Assembly: GCA_934747255.1 (NCBI GenBank)
Contig: CAKVGH010000002.1
Location: forward strand, 1-64,000
Length of the DNA: 64,000 nucleotides
Origin: an uncultured Clostridia bacterium
Lineage (GTDB): Bacteria > Bacillota > Clostridia > Christensenellales > UBA1242
Direction of reading: 5' to 3'
The translations under genes were made by a program, and so were the position numbers. Positions within the stretch are counted from its first letter, which is position 1; the number at the start of each line of letters is the position of its first letter. Positions 34,901 through 42,558 of the stretch are shown here, one piece after another. Under the pieces are notes generated by a model that was not told where the DNA came from, searched no databases, and saw only the letters and a program-made list of their open reading frames with translations.

Positions 34901-35563
34901 GTGTTCAAACGAGAAATTGACAAACTAGGTTTTGTAAATGTTAATGCTATTGAAGATAGCAAGTTACAAGCAGAGCGTTATAACGAACTTTCTGCACAAA
35001 ATGATGATTTGCTCAAAGCCGAAGCAGATTTGACAAAGATTATTACGGAACTTGAAGCCGAAATGACAACTAGATTTGACAATGCTTTCCAAATTGTAAA
35101 CACAAACTTTGGTAAAGTTTTCAAAGAGTTGTTTGGTGGTGGTAGGGCAGAACTTGTTTTAACTCCAAGTGAGAGTGGTAATCCGCTAGAACAAGGTGTC
35201 GATATTATTGCTGAACCACCGGGCAAAAAATTGCAAAACATTACTCTTTTATCAGGTGGCGAAAAGGCACTTACTGCGATTGCGATTTTGTTCTCAATCT
35301 TAAAATTAAGACCAATGCCATTCGTATTACTTGACGAAATTGAAGCGGCTCTTGACGAAGCAAATGTTGGTAGATTTGCAAAATACTTGCAAAGATTTTC
35401 AAGTGAAACACAATTTATTGTCATTACTCATAGAAAGCCAACTATGGAACTTGCCGATAGTTTGTATGGTGTTACTATGCAGGAAAAAGGTGTATCAAAA
35501 ATTGTTAGCGTTAAACTTTCTGACGCAGTTGAACAGGAAAACGGCACTTCAATCGGTGCTTAA
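31955..35563 (+). CDS. smc: Chromosome segregation ATPase SMC
   Basis: SMC forms the condensin core with ScpA and ScpB. It is 1202 residues. The N-terminal head has Walker A GPNGCGKSN; long coiled coils surround a hinge at about 500-680 (GFNGAVKLLLKKADE, then PQGSITGGSKK); the C-terminal head has LLSGGEKALTAIA and Walker B VLLDEIEAALD. The start is a TTG at 31955 with GGAGAA before it; the protein begins LKRIELQGFKSFADKT, the normal SMC start. A TGA-TATAAT box lies at 31918-31923. Confidence 0.97.
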   Translation: MNLKRIELQGFKSFADKTVVDFVGGITAIVGPNGCGKSNVADAIRWVLGEQSSKLLRGTSMQDVIFNGTEKRKSLSYCEVSLVLDNTERMIDIDYDEVVISRKLYRSGESEYLINKNTSKLANIRDILHDSGIGRDGYSIIGQGKVEEIVSSKPENRRSIFEEAAGIAKFKYKKIEAERRLSRTRDNLSRVNDILLEIERQLKPLQAQAETAKKYLDYKEKLKSYEINNYIYNYENAETNRKTINDRISALQEESAAKQNELNDTIAKYNKNMEDINKIDANMKSLYEQTTELKVALERSSGETNILRERLSLLKEQAQKLNQDLLKEQENISYIENLIKTKNEKKSQNQREIENLNIESQKLNEKYLAIVDELTKSEDEAEENQQLMITALDKLSDIKADISKLNAERENALDRQASLISQINQNTSKLGLLNTEYSTLAEQESKLLVSQKSATESLENSTKSIALIKQTLAEYQQRVAEIYSTVASLDARHSMLVDMQKNYDGFNGAVKLLLKKADENSALKNNIVGVVAALMSVPQKYETAIEMALGSQVQNIVTENEDNAKLLIRFLKDNNLGRATFLPITALKPRNLSNFAGEIKSCKGAFGVASSLIEYDRHHASVFENLLGGTVIVDNLVTAVNLAKQTRYGFKIVTLDGDVINPQGSITGGSKKATVSNVVGREREIEDLKNQIDTLKMQLANYEPKVNQLKQKLTETESMQEEINTRKYNIGVNLAKIQESKQKLSGIIEDCKNSLDLFEKEKTEIVAKIKAIDISLSQSDSEKNSINSNKTNANDSIAKRQQKFENLKQEREEYNAKKLDTKVKIASLNSEISNIDEEVERLTVQREESLQSVDQISEYIVSNNKTIQNAEQIISAKTQNAEYQSINSKLEQINTKLSNLDEYKAQLQQDLKVLDENRSVLSHKISKLQDKQFQENLNLSKIDTELENMQARVWEDYGLTYGTAIDYKIADYDLQDGLKQANVFKREIDKLGFVNVNAIEDSKLQAERYNELSAQNDDLLKAEADLTKIITELEAEMTTRFDNAFQIVNTNFGKVFKELFGGGRAELVLTPSESGNPLEQGVDIIAEPPGKKLQNITLLSGGEKALTAIAILFSILKLRPMPFVLLDEIEAALDEANVGRFAKYLQRFSSETQFIVITHRKPTMELADSLYGVTMQEKGVSKIVSVKLSDAVEQENGTSIGA

Positions 35564-35578
35564 AAATAGGAGAATATA

Positions 35579-36475
35579 ATGGGATTTTTTAGTAAAATTT
35601 TTGCAGGACTTAAAAAAACAAAGGATAGTTTGGCTAAAAAACTTTCTATTATTTTTGGCAAAGGAGAACTTACCGATGAGTTTTTTGAAGACCTTGAATA
35701 TACTTTAATATCAAGTGACATTGGTGTTGAAACCACAAGTGTTATTATCGAAGATGTTAGAAAAAGTTGCAAAAAACAAAAAATAAAAACACAAGAAGAA
35801 TTCAAAAATGTGTTAAAGCAAGCATTAAAAAACATTTTGCTTGATGTTAAAATTCCAGAAGATGACTATCCAAAAGCAATAATGCTACTCGGCGTAAATG
35901 GCGTTGGCAAAACAACTGCTATTGGCAAACTTGCAAACTATTACAAGAGTCAAAAAAAGAGTGTAGTTATGGCAGCGGGCGATACTTTCCGTGCGGCTGC
36001 AAGTGACCAACTAACAGTTTGGGCAGAAAGAGCAAAAGTTAGAATTGTTAAGCAAAACGAAGGTGCTGATAGTGCAAGTGTTGTGTTTGATGCTGTTAAA
36101 AGTGCTATCGCAAAAAAAGATGATGTGTTGCTTATAGACACTGCTGGCAGACTTCACAATAAAGTTAACTTGATGGAAGAACTTAAAAAAATCAGCAAGG
36201 TTGTTACTAGGGAGTGGCCAGAATGTAACTACAAAAAGTACATTGTTTTGGACGCTACAACAGGTCAAAATGCCTTGCCACAAGTTGAGTATTTTAACGA
36301 AGCCGTTGGGCTAGATGGAATAATTTTAACCAAACTTGATGGCACAAGTAAGGGCGGAGTAGTTTTTGAGATTATTCACAAACTTCATATTCCAATAGTG
36401 TTTGTTGGAGTAGGTGAAGGAATTGACGATTTGCTCCCATTCAACATAGATGAGTTTGTTGATGCGATAGTGTAA
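35579..36475 (+). CDS. ftsY: Signal recognition particle receptor FtsY
   Basis: FtsY is the SRP receptor GTPase that delivers ribosomes to the membrane translocon. It is 298 residues, a minimal form with almost no acidic A domain. The N domain is about 1-90. The G domain has G1 GVNGVGKTTAIGKLA, then AGDTFRAAASDQL, DTAGRLHNKVNLMEEL and LTKLDGTSKGGVV. AGGAGA precedes the ATG, 15 nt after smc. A terminator follows. Confidence 0.97.
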   Translation: MGFFSKIFAGLKKTKDSLAKKLSIIFGKGELTDEFFEDLEYTLISSDIGVETTSVIIEDVRKSCKKQKIKTQEEFKNVLKQALKNILLDVKIPEDDYPKAIMLLGVNGVGKTTAIGKLANYYKSQKKSVVMAAGDTFRAAASDQLTVWAERAKVRIVKQNEGADSASVVFDAVKSAIAKKDDVLLIDTAGRLHNKVNLMEELKKISKVVTREWPECNYKKYIVLDATTGQNALPQVEYFNEAVGLDGIILTKLDGTSKGGVVFEIIHKLHIPIVFVGVGEGIDDLLPFNIDEFVDAIV

Positions 36476-36494
36476 AAATTATCAGTTTGTTATA

Positions 36495-36521
36495 AAAAAA
36501 CGGGATTTTTGCCCGTTTTTT
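36495..36521 (+). terminator. Terminator of smc-ftsY
   Basis: AAAAACGGG pairs with CCCGTTTTT across ATTTTTG, followed by T residues. Confidence 0.9.
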
Positions 36522-36643
36522 TTAATTTTTTTGCAAATTTTATTAAAAATTAAACAAATTAAAGCAATATTTCAAAAAAATTATTGTTTTGTTTTTATAG
36601 TTTGCATTATAATTTTTGGCAAAACTTTACTTTGATAAAACTA

Positions 36644-36672
36644 TTGATTTTAAGTTCAATTTTGTGTATAAT
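36644..36672 (+). promoter_or_regulatory. Promoter adjoining the DNA glycosylase start
   Basis: TTGATT at 36644-36649, a 17-nt spacer and TATAAT at 36667-36672, only 7 nt before ATG 36680. This is the clearest of the probable leaderless promoters in the window. Confidence 0.65.
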
Positions 36673-36679
36673 TTTTAAT

Positions 36680-37546
36680 ATGAATTATAGTATAACAAAA
36701 GATAAAATTACAATAAGAGATTGTCAAGATTTTGAGCCTGAACACATACTTGAATGTGGTCAAGTTTTTAGATACACAAAAACCGACTTTGGCTATTTGG
36801 TTTTTAGTCAAGATAAAAAAGCAGAAATCAAAAAGGTTGGAGAAAATTCATTTGAAATTCTGTCTACTGATACACTATATTTTGAACATTATTTTGACTT
36901 AAAAACTGACTATTCTGTAATAAAAAAGCAAGTTTTAGATAGTGCAAAAAATAGTCAATTTGTTAAAAATGCCTTGCAGTTTGGCAATGGTATTAGAATA
37001 CTCAATCAAGACTATTTTGAAGCCACAATTAGTTTTATTATTTCACAAAACAACAATATAAAGCGTATTCAACTTATCATTGACTCGCTTTGCAAAAAAT
37101 ACGGCAAAAATATGGGAGATTACTATGCTTTTCCAACAGCAAAAGACCTTGAATTAGTAACCGAAAATGACTATAAAATTATAGGAGCAGGTTATAGAGC
37201 AAGTTATCTTGTTTGTGCTGTAAAATTTTTTGCAAATTTTGACTTTGATAGTTTTTCTGTTTTGCCAGAAGAACAAATGCAAAAAATATTGCTTTCTGTA
37301 AAGGGAATAGGCCCAAAAGTTGCCGACTGTATTATGCTTTTTGCCTATCACAAAAAAAGAGTTTTTCCAGTAGATACTTGGATTGAAAAGGTTTATAGAG
37401 ATAACTTTGCTACGGAAACAGAAAAGCAAGCAAAAAACTTGAATAGAGTGGCGATTAGAAACAATCTTGTAAAAATGTTTGATGACAACTCTGGCTTTGC
37501 TCAACAATATTTGTTTTATTATGGTAGAAGCGGTAGCAAAATCTAG
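36680..37546 (+). CDS. 8-oxoguanine DNA glycosylase (Ogg/HhH-GPD family)
   Basis: A 288-residue base-excision repair glycosylase/lyase of the Ogg1 type. The N-terminal OGG_N domain includes ECGQVFRYTKT. The helix-hairpin-helix is LLSVKGIGPKVADCIMLFA, with the likely catalytic Lys in GPKVADC. The catalytic Asp is in FPVDTWIEKV. No iron-sulfur cluster cysteines are visible. I chose ATG 36680 because the protein then starts like the family; an upstream in-frame start at 36584 would run through the promoter. No ribosome binding site is present. Confidence 0.88.
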   Translation: MNYSITKDKITIRDCQDFEPEHILECGQVFRYTKTDFGYLVFSQDKKAEIKKVGENSFEILSTDTLYFEHYFDLKTDYSVIKKQVLDSAKNSQFVKNALQFGNGIRILNQDYFEATISFIISQNNNIKRIQLIIDSLCKKYGKNMGDYYAFPTAKDLELVTENDYKIIGAGYRASYLVCAVKFFANFDFDSFSVLPEEQMQKILLSVKGIGPKVADCIMLFAYHKKRVFPVDTWIEKVYRDNFATETEKQAKNLNRVAIRNNLVKMFDDNSGFAQQYLFYYGRSGSKI

Positions 37547-37652
37547 GCTTTACTTTTTGTAAAAGTATTCTTTTACTACTGAATTGCAACTTACTTCGAA
37601 TTCTAATCAATTTTACTCTAAAAATAATATCAAAAAAATTTTTCAAAGGGTA

Positions 37653-37681
37653 TTTACATTTACCATTTTATGTTATATAAT
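37653..37681 (+). promoter_or_regulatory. Promoter of the nfeD-floA operon
   Basis: TTTACA at 37653-37658, a 17-nt spacer and TATAAT at 37676-37681. Confidence 0.75.
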
Positions 37682-37703
37682 ATAGGCAAGTGGAGGAAAA
37701 ATT

Positions 37704-38228
37704 ATGCTTGAATCACTGATAACACTATTTCAAGGAACTTACGGGCTAATTACAGCAATCTGTTTAGTTGTAGGTTTGGTGCTAATGGCGATTGAAATAT
37801 TTATTCCAGGTTTTGGAATATGCGGAATTACTGGAATTGCTTTGATAGTTTTTTCAATAGTTTTTAGAACAGTAACAAGCCACGATTTTCTTCATTTACT
37901 ATATTTGGTCATAATCACATTGTTAGTTTCTGGAATTAACCTTTTGATTGTAACAAAAAGTGCAAAAAGCGGATTGCTATCAAAAACACCGCTGGTCGAA
38001 AAAAATACGGCAATACCAAAAGATTATGGTTCTAACGAAAAAAACTATGGCTACTTATTAAACAAAGTCGGCGAAACAAAAACTGTTTGCAAACCAGTTG
38101 GAAAAATGATTTTAGATAACATTGAATATCAAGTTATCACAAATGGAGATTATTTGTCAGCAGGAACAAAAGTTAAGGTTGTCGAAGTTGACGGAAACAC
38201 AATAGTAGTAAAAAAAGTTGAAGACTAA
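37704..38228 (+). CDS. NfeD-like membrane protein
   Basis: A 174-residue short NfeD. Two or three hydrophobic segments lie at about 12-80 (ITAICLVVGLVLMAIEIFIPGFGICGITG is the family signature region), and a C-terminal OB-fold runs from about 120 to the end (GKMILDNIEYQVITNGDYLSAGTKVKVVEVDG is consistent). NfeD proteins work with flotillin-like FloA in membrane microdomains. The serine protease domain of long NfeD is absent. GGAGG precedes the ATG; floA follows 26 nt later. Confidence 0.88.
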   Translation: MLESLITLFQGTYGLITAICLVVGLVLMAIEIFIPGFGICGITGIALIVFSIVFRTVTSHDFLHLLYLVIITLLVSGINLLIVTKSAKSGLLSKTPLVEKNTAIPKDYGSNEKNYGYLLNKVGETKTVCKPVGKMILDNIEYQVITNGDYLSAGTKVKVVEVDGNTIVVKKVED

Positions 38229-38254
38229 TATATAGTTATTAAAAGGAGAAAAAT

Positions 38255-39271
38255 ATGAACACAAATTTATTGTTAGCAGGTCAATTCCCTATATGGCTTG
38301 CAGTAGTACTTGGAATTATTCTATTGCTTGTAATTCTATTCTTTGCAGTAGTTCCAATTAGAACTTGGTTTAGATGTTTAGTTTCTGGTACATACATTGG
38401 AATGACAAGACTTATCGGTATGAAGTTAAGAAGAATAAATGTTGATTTGGTTATCGATGCTTACATCAATGCTAAAAAAGCAGGTCTTGACATCAATATT
38501 AACGAACTCGAAACACACGCAATGGCAGGCGGTAATGTTAGTGCCGTTGTATCTGCTTTGATTTCGGCTCACAGTGCAAAAATTAACTTAACAACAGACG
38601 CTGCCAAGGCTATTGACCTTGCTGGTCGTGATGTATTAAAGGCTGTAAAGGAAAGTGTTACACCAAAGGTTATTAAAACCCCACTTATCTGTGCAGTTGC
38701 AAAAGATGGTATTGAATTAAAAGTTTTAGCAAGAGTTACAGTTAAAACAAACCTTAACAGATTGATTGGTGGAGCAGGTGAAGAAACAATTATTTCTCGT
38801 GTAGGCGAAGGTATCGTTACAACAATCGGTTCTGCTCAAACTCACGAAGAAGTTTTGGAAAACCCAGATTTGATTTCACAAGTAGTTATCGACAAAGGTC
38901 TTGATGATGGCACAGCATTCTTAATTTTATCTATTGATATTGCTGATATTGATGTTGGTAACAACATTGGTGCTGAATTAAAAAAGATGGCTGCCCAAGC
39001 AGAAAAAGAAATTGCAGAAGCAAAGGCTGCTGAAAGAAAGGCTATGGCAATTGCAGTTGAACAAGAAATGAAAGCAAAAACACAGGCTATGAAAGCAAAT
39101 GTTGTTGAAGCCGAAGCAGAAGTTCCAAAGGCAATCGCAAACGCATTCCAAAATGGTCAACTTGGTGTTATGGACTATTACAGAATACAAAATGTAATGG
39201 CTGATACAGAAATGAGAAACACCATAGCAAATCCAAAAAAAGATAAAGACGATTTTTCTCAAAATAACTAA
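38255..39271 (+). CDS. floA: Flotillin-like protein FloA
   Basis: FloA is a scaffold of functional membrane microdomains. It is 338 residues. An N-terminal hydrophobic hairpin lies at about 12-35, then RTWFRCLVSGTYIGMTRLIGMKLRR, the PHB/SPFH-like domain (VIKTPLICAVAKDGIELKVLARVTVK) and an Ala/Glu-rich coiled coil from about 245 (KMAAQAEKEIAEAKAAERK). It follows nfeD, the usual pairing. AAGGAG precedes the ATG. A third membrane gene follows 19 nt later. Confidence 0.94.
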   Translation: MNTNLLLAGQFPIWLAVVLGIILLLVILFFAVVPIRTWFRCLVSGTYIGMTRLIGMKLRRINVDLVIDAYINAKKAGLDININELETHAMAGGNVSAVVSALISAHSAKINLTTDAAKAIDLAGRDVLKAVKESVTPKVIKTPLICAVAKDGIELKVLARVTVKTNLNRLIGGAGEETIISRVGEGIVTTIGSAQTHEEVLENPDLISQVVIDKGLDDGTAFLILSIDIADIDVGNNIGAELKKMAAQAEKEIAEAKAAERKAMAIAVEQEMKAKTQAMKANVVEAEAEVPKAIANAFQNGQLGVMDYYRIQNVMADTEMRNTIANPKKDKDDFSQNN

Positions 39272-39290
39272 TTTTAAGGAAGGAGAATAA

Positions 39291-39719
39291 ATGACAACAT
39301 TAGAAATAATTTTAGTAGTAGTTCTCTCGGTTGTCGTTGTTACAACCTTCCTTTTGTATTTTATAAATTCAAAAAAAATTAACAAAAAAGCAAAATTGGA
39401 AGCCGAAGAAAAAGCAAAACAAAAGCAGGAAGAAGAAAAAGCAAAAAAAGACGCTGAAAAAAAAGAACAACTTGATAAACTAAAAAAATATGACCAAAAG
39501 CAAGTAGTTGAAGCGGAAAGTGATAACGAGGAGAAGCCAGCAGTGGCAATTATTACTGAAAACACAGTGGAAGATAATAGCGATGAACAAGCAAAGCAAG
39601 TGGAAATATCAAATGACACCAATAAAGATTTAGACAAATCAGTAGCCGAGCAAATTCAAGATTTATCTCCTGAACTTAAAGCAATTTTGATGACAGATAT
39701 ATTAAAACCAAAGTTTTAA
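39291..39719 (+). CDS. Membrane-anchored coiled-coil protein in the floA operon
   Basis: A 142-residue protein of no family I know. Residues 4-25 form one membrane segment. Residues 26-70 are a Lys/Glu/Ala-rich coiled coil (KAKLEAEEKAKQKQEEEKAK), then an acidic linker and a C-terminal helix SPELKAILMTDILKPKF. GGAGA precedes the ATG, 19 nt after floA, and the terminator at 39751 closes the operon. A partner of FloA in membrane organisation is a reasonable guess from position only. Confidence 0.8.
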   Translation: MTTLEIILVVVLSVVVVTTFLLYFINSKKINKKAKLEAEEKAKQKQEEEKAKKDAEKKEQLDKLKKYDQKQVVEAESDNEEKPAVAIITENTVEDNSDEQAKQVEISNDTNKDLDKSVAEQIQDLSPELKAILMTDILKPKF

Positions 39720-39750
39720 TAAAAAATGGCAATTTTATAAAATCAAAAAC

Positions 39751-39781
39751 GAGCAGTATTTATTCAATACTGTTCTTTTTT
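39751..39781 (+). terminator. Terminator of the nfeD-floA operon
   Basis: GAGCAGTATT pairs with AATACTGTTC (one wobble) across TATTC, followed by T residues. Confidence 0.8.
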
Positions 39782-39854
39782 ATTAAAAAGACAAACAACA
39801 CATTTTTGTTTTAATTTTTAATAATCTTTCATACATTATAAAAAGGTATATGTT

Positions 39855-40109
39855 ATGTTTGAATTTATTGGAGAAATAAAGTCCTTAAAAGATGTTGTTT
39901 GTGATTATAGGTATCAAAATTATGGCGGGAAAGTCATTGTTGTTCAAGGTCACAAAGATATAATATCATTCGATAGTGAAAGTGTTGTGTTAAAACTAAA
40001 AACAGGAGCATTAAAAATACTTGGTAAAGACCTTGTAGTTAGCCAATTTAGTTCTAATACTATCGAAGTTAGTGGAAAAATTTTGTCGGTGGAACGAGAA
40101 GGAGAATAG
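39855..40109 (+). CDS. yqfC: YqfC-like protein
   Basis: An 84-residue all-beta protein of the YqfC/YabP family, which in spore formers is a sporulation protein. The pattern of short strands (NYGGKVIVVQGHKDIISFD, then VVLKLKTGALKILGKDLVV) fits. It lies directly before a shortened yqfD, the normal partner, with 1 nt between. The ribosome binding site is weak (AAAAGG). Confidence 0.75.
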   Translation: MFEFIGEIKSLKDVVCDYRYQNYGGKVIVVQGHKDIISFDSESVVLKLKTGALKILGKDLVVSQFSSNTIEVSGKILSVEREGE

Positions 40110-40110
40110 T

Positions 40111-40659
40111 ATGCTCTTTGGTGCAAGAATAAAAATTTCGGGTGTTAATATTTCAAGGCTTTACAAATTGCTAAAAAACAAGGGAATAAATATGGTGGAT
40201 ATTTGTAGGCAGGACTATAAAACTCTCTTGTTTTCGGTAAAATCAAGCGCTGTAAAAAAAGTATTTGAATTAACCAAAAATTCTTCTTATAAAACGGAAA
40301 TTGTTTCATATTTAAGCTTAAAAAAATTTACTGAATACTTAAAAAAACGCTTTGGTTATTTGATAGGTGTAGGCATATTTTTAATCGTATTAGTTGTATC
40401 AAATCTATTTGTTAGTGACATTAAAGTGTATGGGCTAGAAACAATTAACCAAACAGATATTATGCTTTTACTCAATCAAAATGGACTTTATAAAGGTGCA
40501 AAAATTTACAATCAAAATACCGATGAAATTGGCGAAATTTTGTCGTCTAACTTTAAGCAAATTAGTTTGATTAGTGTTATAAAAAAAGGCACTTGCATTA
40601 TTATCAACATAAAAGAAAAGCAATCTCTATCATTTGAAGAAGTTGAACCCAAAATATAA
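40111..40659 (+). CDS. yqfD: Shortened YqfD-like protein
   Basis: A 182-residue protein matching only the N-terminal half of YqfD, which is usually near 390-400 residues. Present: the cytoplasmic N-terminal part, one membrane segment at about 86-103 (FGYLIGVGIFLIVLVVSNLF) and the following POTRA-like domain (VYGLETINQTDIMLLLNQNG). The stop comes after IKEKQSLSFEEVEPKI, about where full-length YqfD continues into its C-terminal domain. No frameshifted remainder follows. The ATG at 40111 follows GGAG; an earlier in-frame ATG at 40072 lies inside yqfC. Confidence 0.75.
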   Translation: MLFGARIKISGVNISRLYKLLKNKGINMVDICRQDYKTLLFSVKSSAVKKVFELTKNSSYKTEIVSYLSLKKFTEYLKKRFGYLIGVGIFLIVLVVSNLFVSDIKVYGLETINQTDIMLLLNQNGLYKGAKIYNQNTDEIGEILSSNFKQISLISVIKKGTCIIINIKEKQSLSFEEVEPKI

Positions 40660-40743
40660 ATTAACTGCAAACCATATAAAAAAAGTAGAAATTTTTTTAT
40701 TTATATGATATAATATATCATAAAGTTAATTTAGGAGTTCAAA

Positions 40744-41229
40744 ATGATAGAATTTATTGGTGAACAACTACCAAGAAAACAGTTAAGATTATTCAAAAAA
40801 ATAGGTAACACCGCCGTAAAATACGCAGGTTCAAATCCAAACAAATTGCAAATTTGCGTAAAATTTGTCTATGATGATGAAATTAGACAAATTAACAAGG
40901 AACAACGCAATATTGATGCGGTAACAGATGTTTTGTCTTTTCCAAATTTAACCGAACAGTTTAATAGGAAAATCACACCAAAAAATTTTCCAGACGATGT
41001 TAATCCAGAAAACCACAAAGTTATGCTTGGCGATATTGTAATCAATCTTAATCGTGCCGAAGAACAAGCAGGCAGTTTTGGACATAGTTTTACAAGGGAA
41101 TTAGGCTATTTGCTAGTACATGGAATTTTGCATTTGATGGGCTATGACCACATTGATGAACTTGACGCCAACTTAATGTTTGCTCAAACCGAAAGAGTAC
41201 TTTCAAAATTCAAGTTAAAAAGAGCATAG
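40744..41229 (+). CDS. ybeY: Endoribonuclease YbeY (rRNA maturation factor)
   Basis: YbeY is a zinc-dependent RNase in 16S rRNA maturation and ribosome quality control. It is 161 residues. The zinc motif is HGILHLMGYDH, and VTDVLSFPN and MLGDIVINLNRA are typical. AGGAG precedes the ATG. The usual neighbour phoH (ybeZ) is missing between yqfD and ybeY. era follows after a terminator. Confidence 0.94.
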   Translation: MIEFIGEQLPRKQLRLFKKIGNTAVKYAGSNPNKLQICVKFVYDDEIRQINKEQRNIDAVTDVLSFPNLTEQFNRKITPKNFPDDVNPENHKVMLGDIVINLNRAEEQAGSFGHSFTRELGYLLVHGILHLMGYDHIDELDANLMFAQTERVLSKFKLKRA

Positions 41230-41331
41230 TTTTAGTTTAATTAAAGCAAAATTTTCTTTTAGGATTATAGTAGTTAATGTAAATCTAACTTAAATACAAA
41301 CAAACTAACAAAATAAAAATAAATAGTCATA

Positions 41332-41360
41332 AAAACAACTTTAATATAAAGTTGTTTTTT
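41332..41360 (+). terminator. Terminator of ybeY
   Basis: AAAACAACTTT pairs with AAAGTTGTTTT across AATAT, followed by T residues. Confidence 0.8.
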
Positions 41361-41408
41361 GTTTTGTTAAAAATAGTGTTTGATATATAATATTTATAGG
41401 AGAATATT

Positions 41409-42302
41409 ATGAGTTTCAAATCAGGATTTGTATCAATTTTAGGTAGACCAAATGTTGGTAAAAGCACACTTCTTAACAAATTATTAAAACAAAAGGTTTC
41501 GATTGTTTCGCCAAAACCACAAACAACACGAAATTCTATTACAGGAATATTAAATGGCGAAGATTATCAAGTGATTTTTTTGGATACACCGGGCATTCAT
41601 AAACCAAAAAACGAGTTAGACACCTATATGGCAAAGGAGATTGAAACAAGTTCTAGTGGCGTTGATTTGCTACTGTATTTGCTTGATGCTACAAAACCAT
41701 TTTTTGACGAAGAACTTGACAATGTAAAAGCCTATGCAAGTTCTGGAATACCACTTATTCTTGTTATCAACAAAATTGACGATAGCAAGTATGAAAAGTT
41801 GCTTCCAAAACTTCAAAAATTAAACTCACTTGAACAAGTTAAAGAGATAATTCCTATCTCGGCAAAAACGGGAAAAAACACAGACGAATTGTTAAAACTA
41901 ATTTTGTCTTATATGAAGGAAGGACCTTGCTATTATCCGCAAGATATTCCAACCGATAAATCGGAAATCTTTATAGCAGGCGAAATAGTTAGGGAAAAAG
42001 CACTTTGGCTATTAAATGAAGAAATTCCACACGGAATAGCGGTTGTTGTTAATAGTTTCAAAACAAAAGACGATTTAGCAAAAATTGATGCAAGCATCAT
42101 TTGTGAAAAGGAAAATCACAAAAAAATCATAATTGGAAAAAATGGAGAAAAACTAAAAGAAATTGCCGAAAAATCAATAGTAGAAATGGAAAAAATCTTT
42201 GGCGAAAAAGTGTATTTATCACTATGGGTTAAGGTTAAAGATAAGTGGCGTGATAATCCTATTGATGTTGGCAATTTGGGCTACGATATTAAAAAATTAT
42301 AA
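41409..42302 (+). CDS. era: GTPase Era
   Basis: Era is a GTPase that binds the 3' end of 16S rRNA in 30S assembly. It is 297 residues. G1 is GRPNVGKSTL, G3 is DTPGI, G4 is NKID. The C-terminal KH domain starts near EKENHKKIIIGKNGEKLKEI. AGGAGA precedes the ATG. It lies between ybeY and recO, as in many Firmicutes. Confidence 0.97.
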   Translation: MSFKSGFVSILGRPNVGKSTLLNKLLKQKVSIVSPKPQTTRNSITGILNGEDYQVIFLDTPGIHKPKNELDTYMAKEIETSSSGVDLLLYLLDATKPFFDEELDNVKAYASSGIPLILVINKIDDSKYEKLLPKLQKLNSLEQVKEIIPISAKTGKNTDELLKLILSYMKEGPCYYPQDIPTDKSEIFIAGEIVREKALWLLNEEIPHGIAVVVNSFKTKDDLAKIDASIICEKENHKKIIIGKNGEKLKEIAEKSIVEMEKIFGEKVYLSLWVKVKDKWRDNPIDVGNLGYDIKKL

Positions 42303-42400
42303 TTTTTTTGAAAAAATAGCCAATTTTAATCAACTTTTTTGAAAAATTTTCGTATAATAATTATATAAAAACAAAATCTAACAGTATGGAGAACAATGTT

Positions 42401-42556
42401 ATGTCTTGGAGTAAACAAACGCAAAAACTATGGCAAGCATTCGAAAATGCTGTTTTATCACGAGATGAAAAACAGTTTGAGATTTATCACGCTTTTGCAA
42501 AATCCAAAGAGTTAGATGAGAAAAAACAGGTTGTAGAAGAAGAATTAGTAAACTAA
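42401..42556 (+). CDS. Small protein (51 aa) before recO
   Basis: A 51-residue charged, probably helical protein that starts MSWSKQTQKLWQAFENAVLS and ends in EEELVN. GGAGAA lies 8 nt before the ATG, and a TATAAT is found at 42353-42358. The recO ATG is 2 nt after its stop, so recO is probably translated by coupling to it. The pattern of Trp/Phe and charged residues suggests a structured helical hairpin. I know no family. Confidence 0.7.
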   Translation: MSWSKQTQKLWQAFENAVLSRDEKQFEIYHAFAKSKELDEKKQVVEEELVN

Positions 42557-42558
42557 TA

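Noticed and set aside
36584..36679. N-terminal extension of the Ogg-like glycosylase
   Set aside because: It would run through the -35 and -10 boxes, has no ribosome binding site and adds residues absent from the family.
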